A DNA stretch of 64,000 nt from Patagioenas fasciata (lineage: Eukaryota > Chordata > Aves > Columbiformes > Columbidae). Both the position numbers and the translations under genes were made by a program. The notes beneath the pieces are model-generated. The model was given only the letters and a program-made list of their open reading frames with translations, searched no databases and was not told where the DNA came from. Location: the NCBI RefSeq assembly GCF_037038585.1, contig NC_092525.1, positions 28,484,367 through 28,548,366 on the forward strand, in the 5' to 3' direction. Below are positions 38,416 to 51,734 of this stretch, piece by piece; position 1 is the first letter of the stretch, and the number at the start of each line of letters is the position of its first letter.

Positions 38416-38436
38416 TTGTAAGTTGTAAACTTACAA
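38416..38436. repeat. 9-bp stem inverted repeat
   Basis: TTGTAAGTT, spacer GTA, AACTTACAA. Perfect stem, AT-rich, no T-run context that would matter in a vertebrate. Probably chance. Confidence 0.6.
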
Positions 38437-40287
38437 TTTGCTTTGCTTGGCATAGTTAATACATATCTGGTAGTGAGCAACTTCCACCAGTCTGTTCAAC
38501 ACCAAATGATTTTAGCTTGTGAATTCCTCATTCATTTCAAACTGCTACAGTACATGAGAGTTCAAATGCTGTATCTGATGACGCAAGCAAGATTTTCATG
38601 TGCTTTCCACACAGCAGAAATAATAGATGAATGAAAATCTGTACCATGCCAATTCTTTCCTGGAATGGCAAATGACTTTGTGACCTAGTTATTAAGTTGA
38701 GGTGATTACTAAAGTATTGATGATATATGCTGTTCTGAAGCTGTGAAAATTAAGGAACATAATGCTTTGGGCATACAGTCAGCATTTCATGGGCTGATTA
38801 AAATTTCTATTATTTTTTAATTCCTTGACAATACCACATATTGCCATCCTAAAAAAAGTCTTGGGAGTGCTTTACTTATTTTTGTCAGGAGGTCTACTTA
38901 ATTAATTTGAATTATCTATAGGAAGTCAGAACCAAAAATGTTCATCCAAGGAGACAGTTAAATATAATATTAGCCTGAGACATTGATAGTTTGTAGCTTA
39001 TGTTTGCCTCTGACTTCACTATCTCCATCTTCAGTTTAAAATGAACGTCATTTTACTAGGAGAGTGATTTAAGCATGAGAATAGCTTTGCGTATTTTTGT
39101 ATGTTGCTCTGATGACAGTCAGGTGTCCCAGAAAAGGCAGACACTCAGAAAAATACATTTACACAGTAAGTTATCTGTGAAAAGCTGGAAGAGGAAGTTC
39201 CTTTACTTTTCCTAGTTATGAGGAGACAATTCATGCTCAACAATTTATTTGATTCATCTAGCCTGTTTGTGCTCAAGAAACATTTTTCTCAGATTCATTC
39301 ACTATCTGAATATATTCTCCAAGTATTTTTAAAAGTTGTTTCCTCTTCAGTGTGATCTCCAGTTCATGTTGTTTTGTTTAGCTGTGAGTGCCAAACAGTG
39401 ATTTGGGTTTTTTTCTCACCTACTCACTCATGAGGTGGTCAGCCACAAATTTCAGATTAGAGCAATGAAATGGATGTTCTGCAAAAGTACCAGGAAAAGG
39501 CATCAACCAGCTGTTGGTTAGAAACAAGGACTGCAAACTTCAGCTAAAAAAATTGATTCACAAACACTTTTGAACAATTATATCATTAGCCACCTTCTTC
39601 TAATCTTCTTCAATTATACCATATATTAACATAAAGCTTAAGCTATTTGCAGACTACGTTCAGCACTGCGTGAAAACAAATACTCAGCTTTCAGCCCTAT
39701 AAACAAATGAGGGATATCCAAAAATATTGTGTGTCCTGTCCTTATGAAGAAAGAGCAGGTAAGCAAAGATGCCGATACCAGTGCTTCACGCAGAGGGAGG
39801 CTGTAGGCAGTACAGTGTTGAACTGTACAGCACACTTCTAGGACACTTCACACTAAAATGGGAAGAATGAATTTCTGATAAATGTATATTGTCTGCAGAA
39901 ATCTAGGGAGCATTTTTGCTGATGCTCTTTATAATCTTCCAGTTAAAGGAAAGAATCTGGTTCAGGGCAACATAAGAATAACTGCTAAAGGCCAGTTGAG
40001 GTGAATGAGGAGGAAAGGCCTATGTGCCATTTTCTCAGTCCCACCAGGGGTCCTATTAACACCTTGCATTCAGCAAGTTGAAGGCAGGAGTTTTTAAGTC
40101 TGTTGAAGGATATTGACCTGATGGGAAATTTTGGCCATTTAAATCTTGTGGTCTTCTTTCTTCCATACTTTTTTGCATTTTGCCAGGTTTTGCAATACAA
40201 AGACCTGTGTACTGCCTCTCAAGAGGGGAAATAAAAAAAAAAGGAATTGGTTATCTTGGGACCACGTTAATTGCTGACTGTGTAGGA

Positions 40288-40407
40288 CAGTGGTGTCAAA
40301 CTCATTTTCATGGGAGGCCACATCAGCCTCGCAGTTTCCTTCAAAGGGCCAAAGGTAATTTTAGGACTGTATAAATGTGGGAGTAGAAAATCAATTTGAC
40401 ACCCCTG
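40288..40407. mobile_element. 120-bp hAT-type MITE
   Basis: Non-autonomous DNA transposon. The left end CAGTGGTGTCAAACTCATTT and the inverted right end CAGGGGTGTCAAATTGATTT form ~20-bp terminal inverted repeats with 3 mismatches. The element is flanked by GTGTAGGA (40280..40287) and GTGTAGGG (40408..40415), an 8-bp target duplication with one mismatch, which is the hAT superfamily hallmark. CAG..CTG ends fit Charlie-like hAT elements. It has no coding capacity. The subfamily is not identified. Confidence 0.85.
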
Positions 40408-41778
40408 GTGTAGGGGATCTGGCAACTGGGGGTTTGCAAGGGATGAAGGGGGAGTTTGTTTTTCATTTTTTCTGTTTGCTCTTCTCTTAAAGATAAGATG
40501 ATCTAGGCTCAGGTGCCTGTGACTTCGACTATTTAAACTGTCTTGCCAGAGCAGAATGAGGTTCCAGACTTTGGCACAAACCTTGGAAAATACTTCCAGG
40601 TTTTTCAAATGGCACCTTTGCCCAGGTTTGAGGCACCGTTATACACCTTGAAAGGGTCCTAACCTCAGAAATGCATTTCAATAATACTGAATTGTTCATT
40701 TAGTTGCTGTCACACAAGTATAATAGGAAGCTTTTAATAACCTGATTTAGTGATCCTTTTAACAATCCTTTCTAACAGATGGTCTTGTATACTATGCCAT
40801 GATTTACAACATCTGTGGAGGGTTTTTTTGAGGTCCAGTAATACTGCTCTATCAACTTAACCCAATATTGATTTTCCTCTATGTCTCACTCTTAAATTCT
40901 CGTGCTGTCATAGAGGTAGAATGTCCTTAATACTTTAATAGGAACTGGGTTATATTACTTCTACAATATTTTGTTTTATTATAGACAATATTACTGTAGT
41001 ACAGTAAGTTACTGAAGGACTTACCTCTCCATTTATTTATTATTTCTGATGCAGAAGGTGAATACAATAATCTGATGGTAACAGAGTCTTCAATAGTTAC
41101 TGGAATACAAAGATTGTATTACTTACAAATGTCAAGCATAGGCATATTTTTGATCTTTTTGTCCTTGGTACAGATCAACAGTAATGCAAGAACTGTCTAT
41201 TGATCTTCTAGCCAGAACCTAGAATCTGTTTGACTTTGAATGCATATTAGTATTTCCTTTAAAAACAGATTAAAACAATGTCAATATTATTGTGGGAAGA
41301 GAGAGAAGGATCATGTATCAAAATTCAGACCCATGCTTTTGTAATGAAAGCATTTCAGATTTAAACAGAGGAAAACAAGACAAGAGCTGAACCTGTCACT
41401 TTTCTAATTATGTTCAGAGCAGACGGTGCATATTCTGTGCGTCTTCAAAAATACTTTCTTTCTATCGCTTTTCGGAGAGAAAAAGCTCATCTGGGTATGG
41501 GTAGGGTACATCACACCTGGGCTGCTCTTTACATTAAGGTATTGTGACTTTGCTTGAGTCACATATTATTTGCAGGTTTGTCGATGTCTCAAGATCTTTT
41601 AAATTTGACCTGTTAAGACTCTGGTTAGAGGAAAAGTTAACCCTGCGTGGTAGCTATTAGTGTGCATGGCTCCATGTGCTAAGCAGAAAAAAAAAAGTCT
41701 GACTTCTGCGGCCACAAAGGCAGGACAGAAATTGCTCAATGGGGTCCACGTCTTTCAGAGGGCATCTTGCTCCATGCA

Positions 41779-41815
41779 GTGTGTGTGTGCCTGCATGCGC
41801 ATGTGTACGCGTGTA
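41779..41815. repeat. alternating purine-pyrimidine tract
   Basis: (GT)5GC (41779..41790), one break, then TGCATGCGCATGTGTACGCG and TGTA, 24 bases of perfect purine-pyrimidine alternation with three CpG (41792..41815). CACACACA 10 bases later could pair with the GT run. Confidence 0.8.
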
Positions 41816-43256
41816 AGCAACCACACACAGAGGGACAACCAGGGCTTCCCAAGCTTCATGTGGAAGTAGTGTTTCTAGTTAGTTAGGAAGGCCTTAAAGC
41901 TTCAGCACTGATTGGATTTATTTTTTTTTTCTAGAGTACTATCAGCCTGAGAGGTGGCAGAAGTGGTATAATAATTTTTTTACAGCACTTTGTGAAATAG
42001 AATACTTGAAGAAATTTCATACAGGCTAAACAGCTGAGGCTTTAAGGTTCTTTAAACACTGACTGAAAAAAATCCTTTATGAGGTTTTATCCAAAGTATA
42101 CTGATGTTGACAGTTGCATAGTAACAATGAGGAATTGTGTGTTTCAGCCATGTCCCAGGAAGACCATGGGCTGAAGCAGTGACTTGGAGACTTCTGGTAG
42201 ACCAGTGCTACGATGGAAATGTTTGACAAAGTGTCAGTCAGACATAAGAACCCTGAAGACCTGCACAGCTGAAAGGAAAATAATGTTTTCCCTAAATTCA
42301 GGACACCATGTAGTTTTAACAATAATTTGCAACTTGCTGGCTAAATCTAGATGTGAAAACCCAGATTTGGGGGATCAGTTTTGGCACCCAAACTGATACT
42401 AGGGTATTCTAAGCTTGCTTGAGTCCTGTTTGGCCCATGAACTGGCTCAAAATTTTCCCCCCTCCTACCATCATACATTGCTTGCTGGAAAAATAGCATT
42501 GGCTAACATTTTTTATTTTAATCCACAAATGGTACATGCGAATCTGTAAGACTTAGGGTGCAAGAACAATTCTGAATGGTAAAGCAAAAGTTTGTTTTTC
42601 AAATTGTCTTTTTTACTACAAAACAGCACATAAAGTCAAAAACTCATTCACAGAAATGCATGTTTTTTACTAAAAAGCTGCAAAATCTGTAAAAGAAATG
42701 GCCCTTGATTACATGTTTATCTAACATGGGGTATTCTAATATAAGATTACTTCAGTGATTTGTGCTTTGGCTTTGCCTATTGAATCAAAAGTATACTACA
42801 GACGAAACTAGAACAAGCAGGTGTTAATAATGGATGCTTTTATTATTCTAAAGCAGTTTCAATCTCATTTTTAGTTGGGTAAGTACTTATATGGGTCTGA
42901 AAGGGCTTTTATATAGAGATATGCTACGTAATTTATTTTGCATGCTCATTTGGATTTCTAAGAGAAACTTTTTGGGACCTGAGCTGAGAAAGTCTGCCTA
43001 AGCAAATAAAACTATAATAGTGATCTAACATATGCTTTCTGTGCTTTGTTGGCTTATAAAAATTCTATGAGAGCTTGTTTTGATGATGTAAGCAGCATTT
43101 TCTCATGCTTTCTATGCATGACAAATGCAGGGATATTACACGGCTATGGCATAAATGAAATATTGTCAGTAACCTGTTTTCTGTAGGAAACAATGCTATA
43201 CTGGCACTCCATATCCTCTTCACTTCTTAAAAACTAACAGACCCAAACCCTAGGAG

Positions 43257-43274
43257 AAAAAAAAAAAAAAAAAA
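43257..43274 (+). repeat. A18 run
   Basis: Homopolymer A18; flanks unremarkable. Confidence 0.92.
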
Positions 43275-45392
43275 CAGAAAAAACCCCACCTTTCTCCCTT
43301 ATTCCTCACATTTCTTCTGTTAAAGCAAATATTATTGATCAATGTTTTGTAAGTTTGTTGCTGATGTTTAATAAAAGCTAGAAAGCACTTAGAGAGCTCA
43401 TCTAACATAGAACAGGAAAAAGTTAATATTGTGATCAGTGTGAGTTTCAAGAACTAATGCTTTCTCCTAAAAGGAGATAATGTGTTTCTTTTACAGAAAG
43501 AAGAGTAAGAAGACTCTAATATTAAATCTCTTTGATGCTTTAAACAGATTTTAAGCTATTTCCATTACTGTAAATATGAAGTGATGAAATTTTGGTTTTA
43601 TTAAACTGGGCGGTAAAACTGCCATAGCAAATTTCTCTATTTCCATAAAGTTTCTTGCTCAGTCATTAAGATTGAACATTAAAGTGTCAATACTCCTGAG
43701 AACCCTTCTGTTAAATGCAAGCTTCCGTTCTTATGATTTAGAAATTCAGCTGAATAGTTATAATCACAAAAGTAGCCCCTAGAGAACTCTGTCTGAAGTG
43801 TTCTCTGGACTATGCAATTTGCAAATGTGTATTAAACTTTTGAAGCTGGCACATCTTTGTAGGGCTGTTCAGGCTACGTACTGGGTGTTCAAAGAGCCAG
43901 CTCATCTGCTCATTTACTCGTCTGTCTTCTCTTCTGGTCAGGATTTCCATAACATGTTGAGAAATTAAATCTACAGTGCTATATTTTCTTTTATAAAATT
44001 AGAATATTTTCTTACTAAATCTTTCATTGTGCAAAGATGTTGAAATTATGAGATAATAGCCTATTGACTTTTTAATAGGTATGACAAAAATCAGACATTT
44101 TCTGCCTTCATCAACTGTGATGTTAGAGCTTTGGCTGAACCTCTCTTTGTCCATTTTTAAGTCTCCACTGTGGGTTTCGAAAATTCATCTTTCCTATTGT
44201 TCATTTCCTAGTTTTCTGAAAAGGAAGGTGAGAAAACCTTTATACTTTTAGTATTAGCCCACGAAAAGCAGCTGTTGCATCTTGAATGTACATAACAGCC
44301 ACCTTCTGTACCCTAATGCCCACATGTGTGTTACTTTGTGTAACTCTGGCCAGTCTTGTGGCCCTAGCATTGTTCTAATTTTCTGTTCGTGCTAGGAAGC
44401 AAGAAATAGTGATGTATTTTAGTAACTCATCCACCTCTACCAACACCATTACAACAGAAACTTCAATTTAGATTTTGGATGGCTTGATTCTTATTTTCTC
44501 CATGCTACGTTATCCATTCCTTACATTTGCTCATCTTGTTCAGTGTAAGGTAGTCAGAGCAGATTATAGGATATTTTATGGTTCCCAGGAGTACTCTTTG
44601 CAAAAGACAACTCTTCCCCAAATGACACTACAACATTAGGCAATGGGTACATTCTGAAACCACTCCCAGATATGCGCCTTGCTGGAAACCTTCTTTGGGT
44701 ATTGATTTTTCAAATATGCCAGATTCTTTAACCTGAACACATAATGAAGAAATGATCTGGATTATATTTAAGGTAAGATAAAGTAAAGGCTAGAAATCTT
44801 TGTGCTTTGAGGCATACATCAGTTAATATTTTACTTAAATAAGCAGTTTCTCACATCTAAAGAGGTTATCCTGTAATATTCCCTTACATCCTCCTCTTGC
44901 ACTTTCTAGAGAATCTGGTCCCTTTCAAAAACAGAATATTGGAAAAGACCTGTGGTGCTTCTGCTCTGGCACAGCAGATCCAGTGCTCAAATTCAAAGTG
45001 ACTTGCAGCACAGCTGTCGTCCTTTGGTCCTGCAGCCTCTGTCATTCTCTGGTAAGGTATGGTGGAGTGACAAGTCACCTAGATGTATTTAATGTGAAAT
45101 GAAATACGTTGCTTTTTGTTGCTTCTGTTTATTAATTTTTTATTTTAATGGTGTGTCATTTTAAAATATATACTTTAAAATACTTTTGAACTAGGGAGCA
45201 TATTAGTCTACAGGTCACTTTATTATTTATTTATGCTTTCTTCCCACACTGGCATGCTACCAAAATTGTAGCAGACATTCTGAGTTTCAGGAGAGCTAGG
45301 TAATGTCACAGTGCAGAGTGAATAAAGTAATAATATCAGATATGGTTATCTTTTTAGGTGTGTTTCCTACTGTTTTTTGAAGACATATAAAA

Positions 45393-45455
45393 ATACATAC
45401 ATATATATATATATACATATATATACATACATATATATATACACACACACACACA
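45393..45455. repeat. compound (AT)n/(AC)n microsatellite
   Basis: ATACATAC, then long ATAT with ACAT interruptions, ending in (AC)8. All 63 bases alternate purine and pyrimidine. Confidence 0.95.
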
Positions 45456-47059
45456 GTCTGGGCCACAGTGTGTTTCCATCTTTACACAGGAAAATACTAA
45501 AAGTTCGGATAAAACCTTTCCTGTTCTGACCTTCCTGATATCCACTGATTCAGTGAACCTTTTGCATCCTGACCTGTAGCAGATGTGCCCTGTTATGATA
45601 CATCATGGAAGGTTGTTTTTAAGTACCAAGGCCATGCAGTGTTAAATATACTTGATACTGGGCTTGATGTTCTCCATCTGGTGCATACATATCCTTCATC
45701 CCTATTTCACTGCATACAGGTTGAGAATTTGAGTTGGAAGGTTGCTAAGACAACTCTTTGCCTAATCACCTGTAAGGGCAGAATTCTCCATAGGACATGC
45801 AAACTTGTAACTAGGTGTGACTGTCTAACCTGAATGCTAGACATATAGGAGAAAATTCTATTTCTCATACTTATGTGGTGAACTGTTACTTCTTTCTCAG
45901 GAATACTTGAATTATGACAGAGAAGTTACACTGAGATCAATGTGGAGGTTTTGCTTTCATGAAGAGTAAATACTAATGGCTACTGATGATAATAATGCAT
46001 GATAATCTAGGCTAAAAATCACACCTGAGCTGTGCCTGAATATTCAGGCAAGCAGCAAATGTAGATGCATCTGCCACTTTATATCAGCTACTAAAAAAGA
46101 ATTCTAGCTGCAAGAGTGAGACTGTGCAATTCTAGATAAGAGACAGATGAGGCCTACAGAAATAAGTAGGGTAAGATACTTGCTGTTGGTTATTTTGAAA
46201 TTAGTTGCATGTAATACAGTAAGTATCTCATTGGCTAATAAGATTTTTGTTTTAGTAGTTTGGTTTAAAACACATTCCTAGGAGTTGCTATTTTCCTGGA
46301 AATTCTGTAAGACTTTCCATGAGAATTGAGCTCAGTTCCAGCAGAAATGGGCATACTTAGGGCTAAGAGCTGCACTCTTATATTAACATCAATAGTAGCT
46401 GTGCATGAGCATCCAAGGACAGACTCTTTTTCCTCAGGGTATGCTCTACTTTGATGTTCCTAGAGTCTATAGCTCTTTAAAGTTAATGGGAGTTACATGC
46501 TATAGTATGCATCAAGGAAAAAGATATACCCTGCAGTTAAATATAATAACATTCCTCTTCATAGACCAGTACTGGGCTCTGTGTTCACATTGCTGAAAAA
46601 TGTACCTTGAATGAGGCTCTGAACTAGCGATTCATGTAGTTATTTGCATCTGTCAGTGTAAACAGAAATAGATATATTGAGTTTGTCATGGCAATTGGTA
46701 GAGTAACAACAAGTTCTTACTGTGTCATGACAAATCTTTAGCGTGGCAAATGAGCAGTTCTGCAGCTGCCAGCTCTCTCACAGAGTCCTGTCTGAGGCTA
46801 AAGCAGGCAGTGCTTACCTGCTGAAGTGAATTCCCTCATGATTCTGGAGGCATGTGTATGTCTAGGGCTGCTCTTGCCACTATACAGTGTGTAGACAAGA
46901 CCGGATTTTCTATTTTTATATCATTAAGTGTGTCCTCGCAATAGAATCTCTTCATAAATTTCCATCATCCCTTTTAGCACTGCATAAGCATGCATGTGTG
47001 TATTTATGCATATTTCTCAATGAGTTTATATGTCTTTGACAAACCACTTTGCCTGGCTC

Positions 47060-47111
47060 TGAGACTATCTAGTTCTTACTCTCTTCCAACCAAAATGATT
47101 CTATGATTCTG
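47060..47111 (+). mobile_element. CR1 3'-end fragment (~50 bp)
   Basis: GAGACTATCTAGTTCTTACT followed by CTTCCAACCAAAATGATTCT and ATGATTCT matches the last ~50 bp of CR1 (GACT..GATGATCTT..GGTC..TTCCAACC..ATTCTATGATTCT). Upstream sequence is not recognisable, so only the terminus was inserted or survived. Confidence 0.7.
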
Positions 47112-48290
47112 CTAGTGAAGCTTGCCACCTATCTTCTTCAAGCAGCTGCCGCATAAGCACTGTGGTTTGATGTGATTCTTTGTTATAAGAGACAATATCA
47201 ATAACTATTTAACAACATAACCAGACAGGGCCCTAGAAATGGGAATATGATGTTTACCCTTGAGTATATAGTATCATTTTATCTGCTTGCTCTGAATGAC
47301 ACCTTTTGTATGCAACACATTTTATATTGATGAAGCAGTGTCACAGCAGCTTGTGCATCTGCTCTCTCTGCTGCCTGAAAGTGGTTGTAATTATTAACAT
47401 GATAGCTAATCAACAAAAATAGCTGCCAGACACTATTTAATGGCCCCAAATTTCTCTTCTCCAGAAACGGAGGATATGAAAGAGAAAATGAGTACGCAAT
47501 ATGTTCACTGATTGCAATATGTTCATTCTTCTCTTTTACACATCTTGTATTAAAATCCAGCAGCATTGTTCCACTGAAGTCTGAGACGTGATATTGAACA
47601 AGAACCTGTTCTCCAATACTTGTTGAAAGGAGAATTAAAACAAAGCCTGCAGATACTGCTAACTTGTGATTATCTTCCTTGAAAATATCCATCTTAAATT
47701 GTAGTTGTAAACAAGTGGTATGCATGCTATCTGCTATGAATGGTCAGAAGACTATTGCTTTAGTTGAGTAAACTTTATATTTTAAACAGTATTGCCATCT
47801 TGTGGTTCTGACAAGTTTTATCATTCTATTTGCAACCCTTTTTTCTTTATTGTGTTGGCAAGAATTCCTAAAATGCCATGGCACATGCAACAGAATTTAT
47901 ATTGCCCCAGTTGCAAAACATTCACAGAAAAAAAACCTAAAGCCTGTATCTGCATGTCATAAATTATTTTATCAGTCTTTCAATAAGATAACTTATCTCC
48001 TTCCACTGAAAGGTTTTTATTAGAAGGATTGTTGTGAGACACCTGATTGTAAGAGCTGCCTTATTAATCGTTGCCCACTTTTGAAATGGAGTTTTTTCCA
48101 AACACTTCCTTCAGCAAGTGTTCGAATTTTTATCTGTGTCTCCTGGACCACTGATAGTCTGCAAGATCATCCACAGCCCAAAATGAAACCTGTACTCTCT
48201 TAAGAGTACTTTTATTTCAGATGTTGATAATAAGGGCTCAGAAAAATGTTTTGAATTCACAATGGAAGAAGTTCCTTTTTTTTCCCCCTC

Positions 48291-48307
48291 AAAAAAAAAA
48301 AAAAAAA
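48291..48307 (+). repeat. A17 run
   Basis: Homopolymer A17 directly after TTTTTTTTCCCCCTC, so a pyrimidine run and a purine run abut. Confidence 0.92.
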
Positions 48308-49350
48308 CCACCATTGTTTTCTGTCTTTGCATGATGTTAGTACTAAGGAACTGTGCTCTGATTCACTTGTGAATAATGTTAATCAATAATAATGCACCAC
48401 TGTTGCTGGCTTCAGAGTTCCTCAGAGCTGGCCCTGTCAGAGTTCAAGACACACAACCCATTTGGCAATGGACAGGACCACCTGGTAGTGAATTCAAAGA
48501 GTGAATGCAATTACCCTTTTCCTCCAGATGGTTGAAGATACAATGCCTTTATCACCTTTGGTGACAGGAAAGGCTCAAGCCTTTTTACTGTATCAGTCAG
48601 ATAACTCAAGACCTCTGCCTTGTCAGCTGAGTTGCAAAGCACCTGATGTTACATGGTCCCACTGAAAGAAAGAGGCTGTGACTTCTGCTGGAACTTAAGA
48701 GACAGGCAGGATTTTTTTCCCTTTTCTATGAAAAATGTCAAGCTGTTTTTTGTGTGCTCAGACTTTCATAGAAAATAGCAAGTATCATATCAGAACTCAA
48801 TATCTTGGTGATCTAAAGGGGGTATCGCCGATCACGCCCAGAGCCAGGCCTTTACATATCCGAAGCCAAGGCCTTGTAAACAAGTGATGGCTTCCCTGAG
48901 GCTTTCCTCTTTCCCACTCATCTTGGAATTGTCATAACTGGTGTAAAATCACTGGGTTTCAGTATTATATTCGAGGTCATGTAGAACGTACTGAGCAGGT
49001 ATTTCTGAAAATCCCACCTATGTGAAACACTGCATCATGTACATGAACTCAGGAGCTTGCTGTTTTTCTTTCAGGACGCTCTTTCAGGTTGAGCCTATGA
49101 CCAACGATTTCCCATTTTGCAGGTATATTCCAGGGACATGACATTGTCAGGGAGGGAAGTTTATTGACAAAGAGCTTTTCTTGATAAACCAAGGATTCCT
49201 GAGAAACTTTGTCTATATGACAGCTTATCAAAGCTGTACATGTCTGTGAAGTATTTTGCTTTTGGTGAGTAATATCTTGTCATGAAAAATCCCCATAGAC
49301 TCAGAAATTAGGCATTCCTTAATTTACAGTATGGTGTGTGAATTCTGTTC

Positions 49351-49380
49351 AAAAAAAAAAAAAAAAAAAAAACAACAACA
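49351..49380 (+). repeat. A22 run with (CAA)n tail
   Basis: Longest A homopolymer here, ending CAACAACA. It looks like a retroposed polyA tail, but no parent gene is recognisable in the preceding few hundred bases. Confidence 0.9.
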
Positions 49381-50929
49381 TACATCCTCTGTCTCCCCTG
49401 ACAAGCACCAGGTATATATGACATTCAAATGCTGCCATACAGTGGTGACTTCTCAGGCTGTACTACAAATCTTACACCATACTGATAGTCACTTTACTCT
49501 CACCATGATGATTTTTGGTCAGGCTGGTTCAAGTTGAAGCATTCTGGTTTAACTTTACTGGTGCTAAATCTAAAAAGATGAGTTTGTGAATGCAGTATCT
49601 TTAGAGTGGAAAGTCCCAAGATGAGGACCCTTCTAATGGAAGTAAGCTAAACATAAACAACAAGATCTGTACTTGCATGAATTTCAGGGCTGAGTTATAA
49701 TACTTACTGACATTCATTATTTTTACTTGTGTAGCGAACACTGCTAGAGGACCTGTGCTACATAGTTCCTATTTTTACTCATAAAATTGAACAGCCCATC
49801 CTGACAATACCATTTTGATTGGTAACAAACTTTCTCTCTATAAAAGCCTATAAAGTAAATATATGAATATAAATTCAAATTTTAATAATCCTTATGTCTT
49901 CTGATGGAGGGAAAAAAAAAAAAACCACATCATTCTTTAACTGTAGTGATACTAGAAAAGAGATATCACAGTTCAGGTTTCAGAGGATGACATCCTTTAC
50001 ACCTAGAACCCAGATAGGAGAGATAAGGGATGAGGATTATGTTTACTTATGCATGAATGTAGTGAACATCTGCCAAAAATCTACCTAGTTATTTTAATGC
50101 TCCATTTCAACAAAGTTGACCATCTGCTCCATCATCAGCAAAGATTATGTTCTAAAAGCTAAATCAAAAGATCGTCTGTCTTGTGCACCTTGTTCTCACT
50201 TAACACTGACAAAATTCTAATGGTATCCATCTGTAGGTATGATGGTGACCTGGAGCAAGTACATGCTCATTTGAGTAAAAATTAGCAGCTGGAGTTGTAG
50301 TAAGCAGAATAACAATTAAAATGTTTAGACTTTATCAATAACTAAAAGGCATGAAACTAGGTGTACTACTAAAAACAGTCACTCTGCGTAATTGTAATAC
50401 AGAATCTCCAGGCACCTAAAAAAGCCAGTGACACAAAATATACAAATTTTCCTCAAGATGATTTTGAAGTCTTAAATGAAACTGTTGAACTTGTACTCTT
50501 TTTATATTTCAGGGTACACAATAACACAAAGATTCTATCACTGCATAAATATACAATAATATAACAAATTGCCAAATTAGTGTTTAATATGAGAAACTAA
50601 GTTTTGTAGTGTTCTGATTTTTTATATAATTGCTCTAACTACAAAATAGTACATTCCATTTTTTACGTTTTCTCTTGTTTCACTCCCTGACAAAATGAGG
50701 GAAAATAAGAGCTCAGTGTTAGAACCTTTACATGACTTCAGTGCTCACTAACAGAAAATAAAAATGTTAGAGGCTATTATCATATCATTTGAGTTAGCTA
50801 ATGGGCTTTTATATTGCTTGCATAGCCATCACTGGCCTTGCAGAATTATACTGTGTCAGTTCTAACAAGAAGTGGAAGCTTTGCAGGACTGTAAAGACTT
50901 GAGTAAGGTGTTAGCTTCTCATAGCAGGA

Positions 50930-51045
50930 CGCCAGCCCCGCCAGCCCCCCAGCTCAGGCTGCCAGAGGAGCTGTACTGAAGGAAACTCCATGTCTGCTGC
51001 AGCCCAGCCTGGCTGATCCCGGGCCTGCAGGCTGCTGCCAACACG
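50930..51045. other. second GC-rich patch sharing a 13-mer
   Basis: GACGCCAGCCCCGCCAGCCC through GGCCTGCAGGCTG (51022..51034) and AACACG. Same 13-mer as the 37400 patch. No element or gene recognised; the two may be copies of an unknown GC-rich repeat or share the word by chance. Confidence 0.5.
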
Positions 51046-51734
51046 TATTATACAATGGTTTGTTACCGCTGTCAAAACAGAAAGTTTTCTCTAATTGAGG
51101 CTGCAGATAACAGTACATTATTGATGCTTAGCACTTAGCAAAAAGGCAGCATTTATGTTATATGTTTATTTGCAATTCACTAGAACTGTTTTGTCTAGCA
51201 TCAAACTTGTTTCTGTACGCTAAGCATAGTACTATTAGCAAAAATTACATGACTTCATCAGTCTCAATACAAATTAGAGGTTATTTTCCAGAACAGTCCA
51301 ATTTAGATTAAGCTAAACTATGACACTATTAGTACTTAGATTATCCAGATAATCATGATTCAGCTTCTTTAATTAGGCACATCAGCATGTCTGTGTAAGA
51401 TTACTCTTTTGTAGACAGTCTTTTCAACTTTTTTTTTGTTGTTAGAGTCTCATTAGCCTTACTGACACATCACATTCTGTTAGAAGAAACACCTAGCAAC
51501 TAGGCCTTATCTCTGAGTTGCATGTCATCTTTTTGAAATATTTCTTAATTGAACTATCACAGGATTGCATTCAAGGAGTAGAGATTATTTGAAAAAAAAA
51601 AAAAATGCTTTGCTACATGTAAACTTGGTCTGTAGATTAGTAGAGGTAACAGACTAAAGCATGATATTGACTTGTGATGAGAGCAAATATCTTTTCTTTT
51701 GTATGAACTTACAACGTCTCTTACTCTGCACATT

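Larger units (their letters stand above)
30118..40279. other. gene-free block
   Basis: Contains the second AT tract, TTGAGTATACT duplication, a MIR-like scrap (30879), A17 (31106), TTTC repeat (33181), octamer palindrome (36524), GC patch (37400), a G-rich run (38371..38386, three G runs) and a small hairpin (38416). The longest open frames (134 codons from 30408; 109 codons minus ending 32053) have no domains. Confidence 0.7.
40416..47059. other. gene-free block
   Basis: AT-rich. Contains the alternating purine-pyrimidine tract (41779), A18 (43257) and the compound microsatellite (45393). No open frame over 85 codons. Confidence 0.7.

Noticed and set aside
47279..47725. 148-codon minus-strand frame
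   Set aside because: No domain or homology recognised; it includes a short direct repeat and lacks any supporting promoter or splice signal.
49516..49540. GGTTCAAGTTG, a tRNA B-box-like word
   Set aside because: No A box or cloverleaf could be drawn around it.
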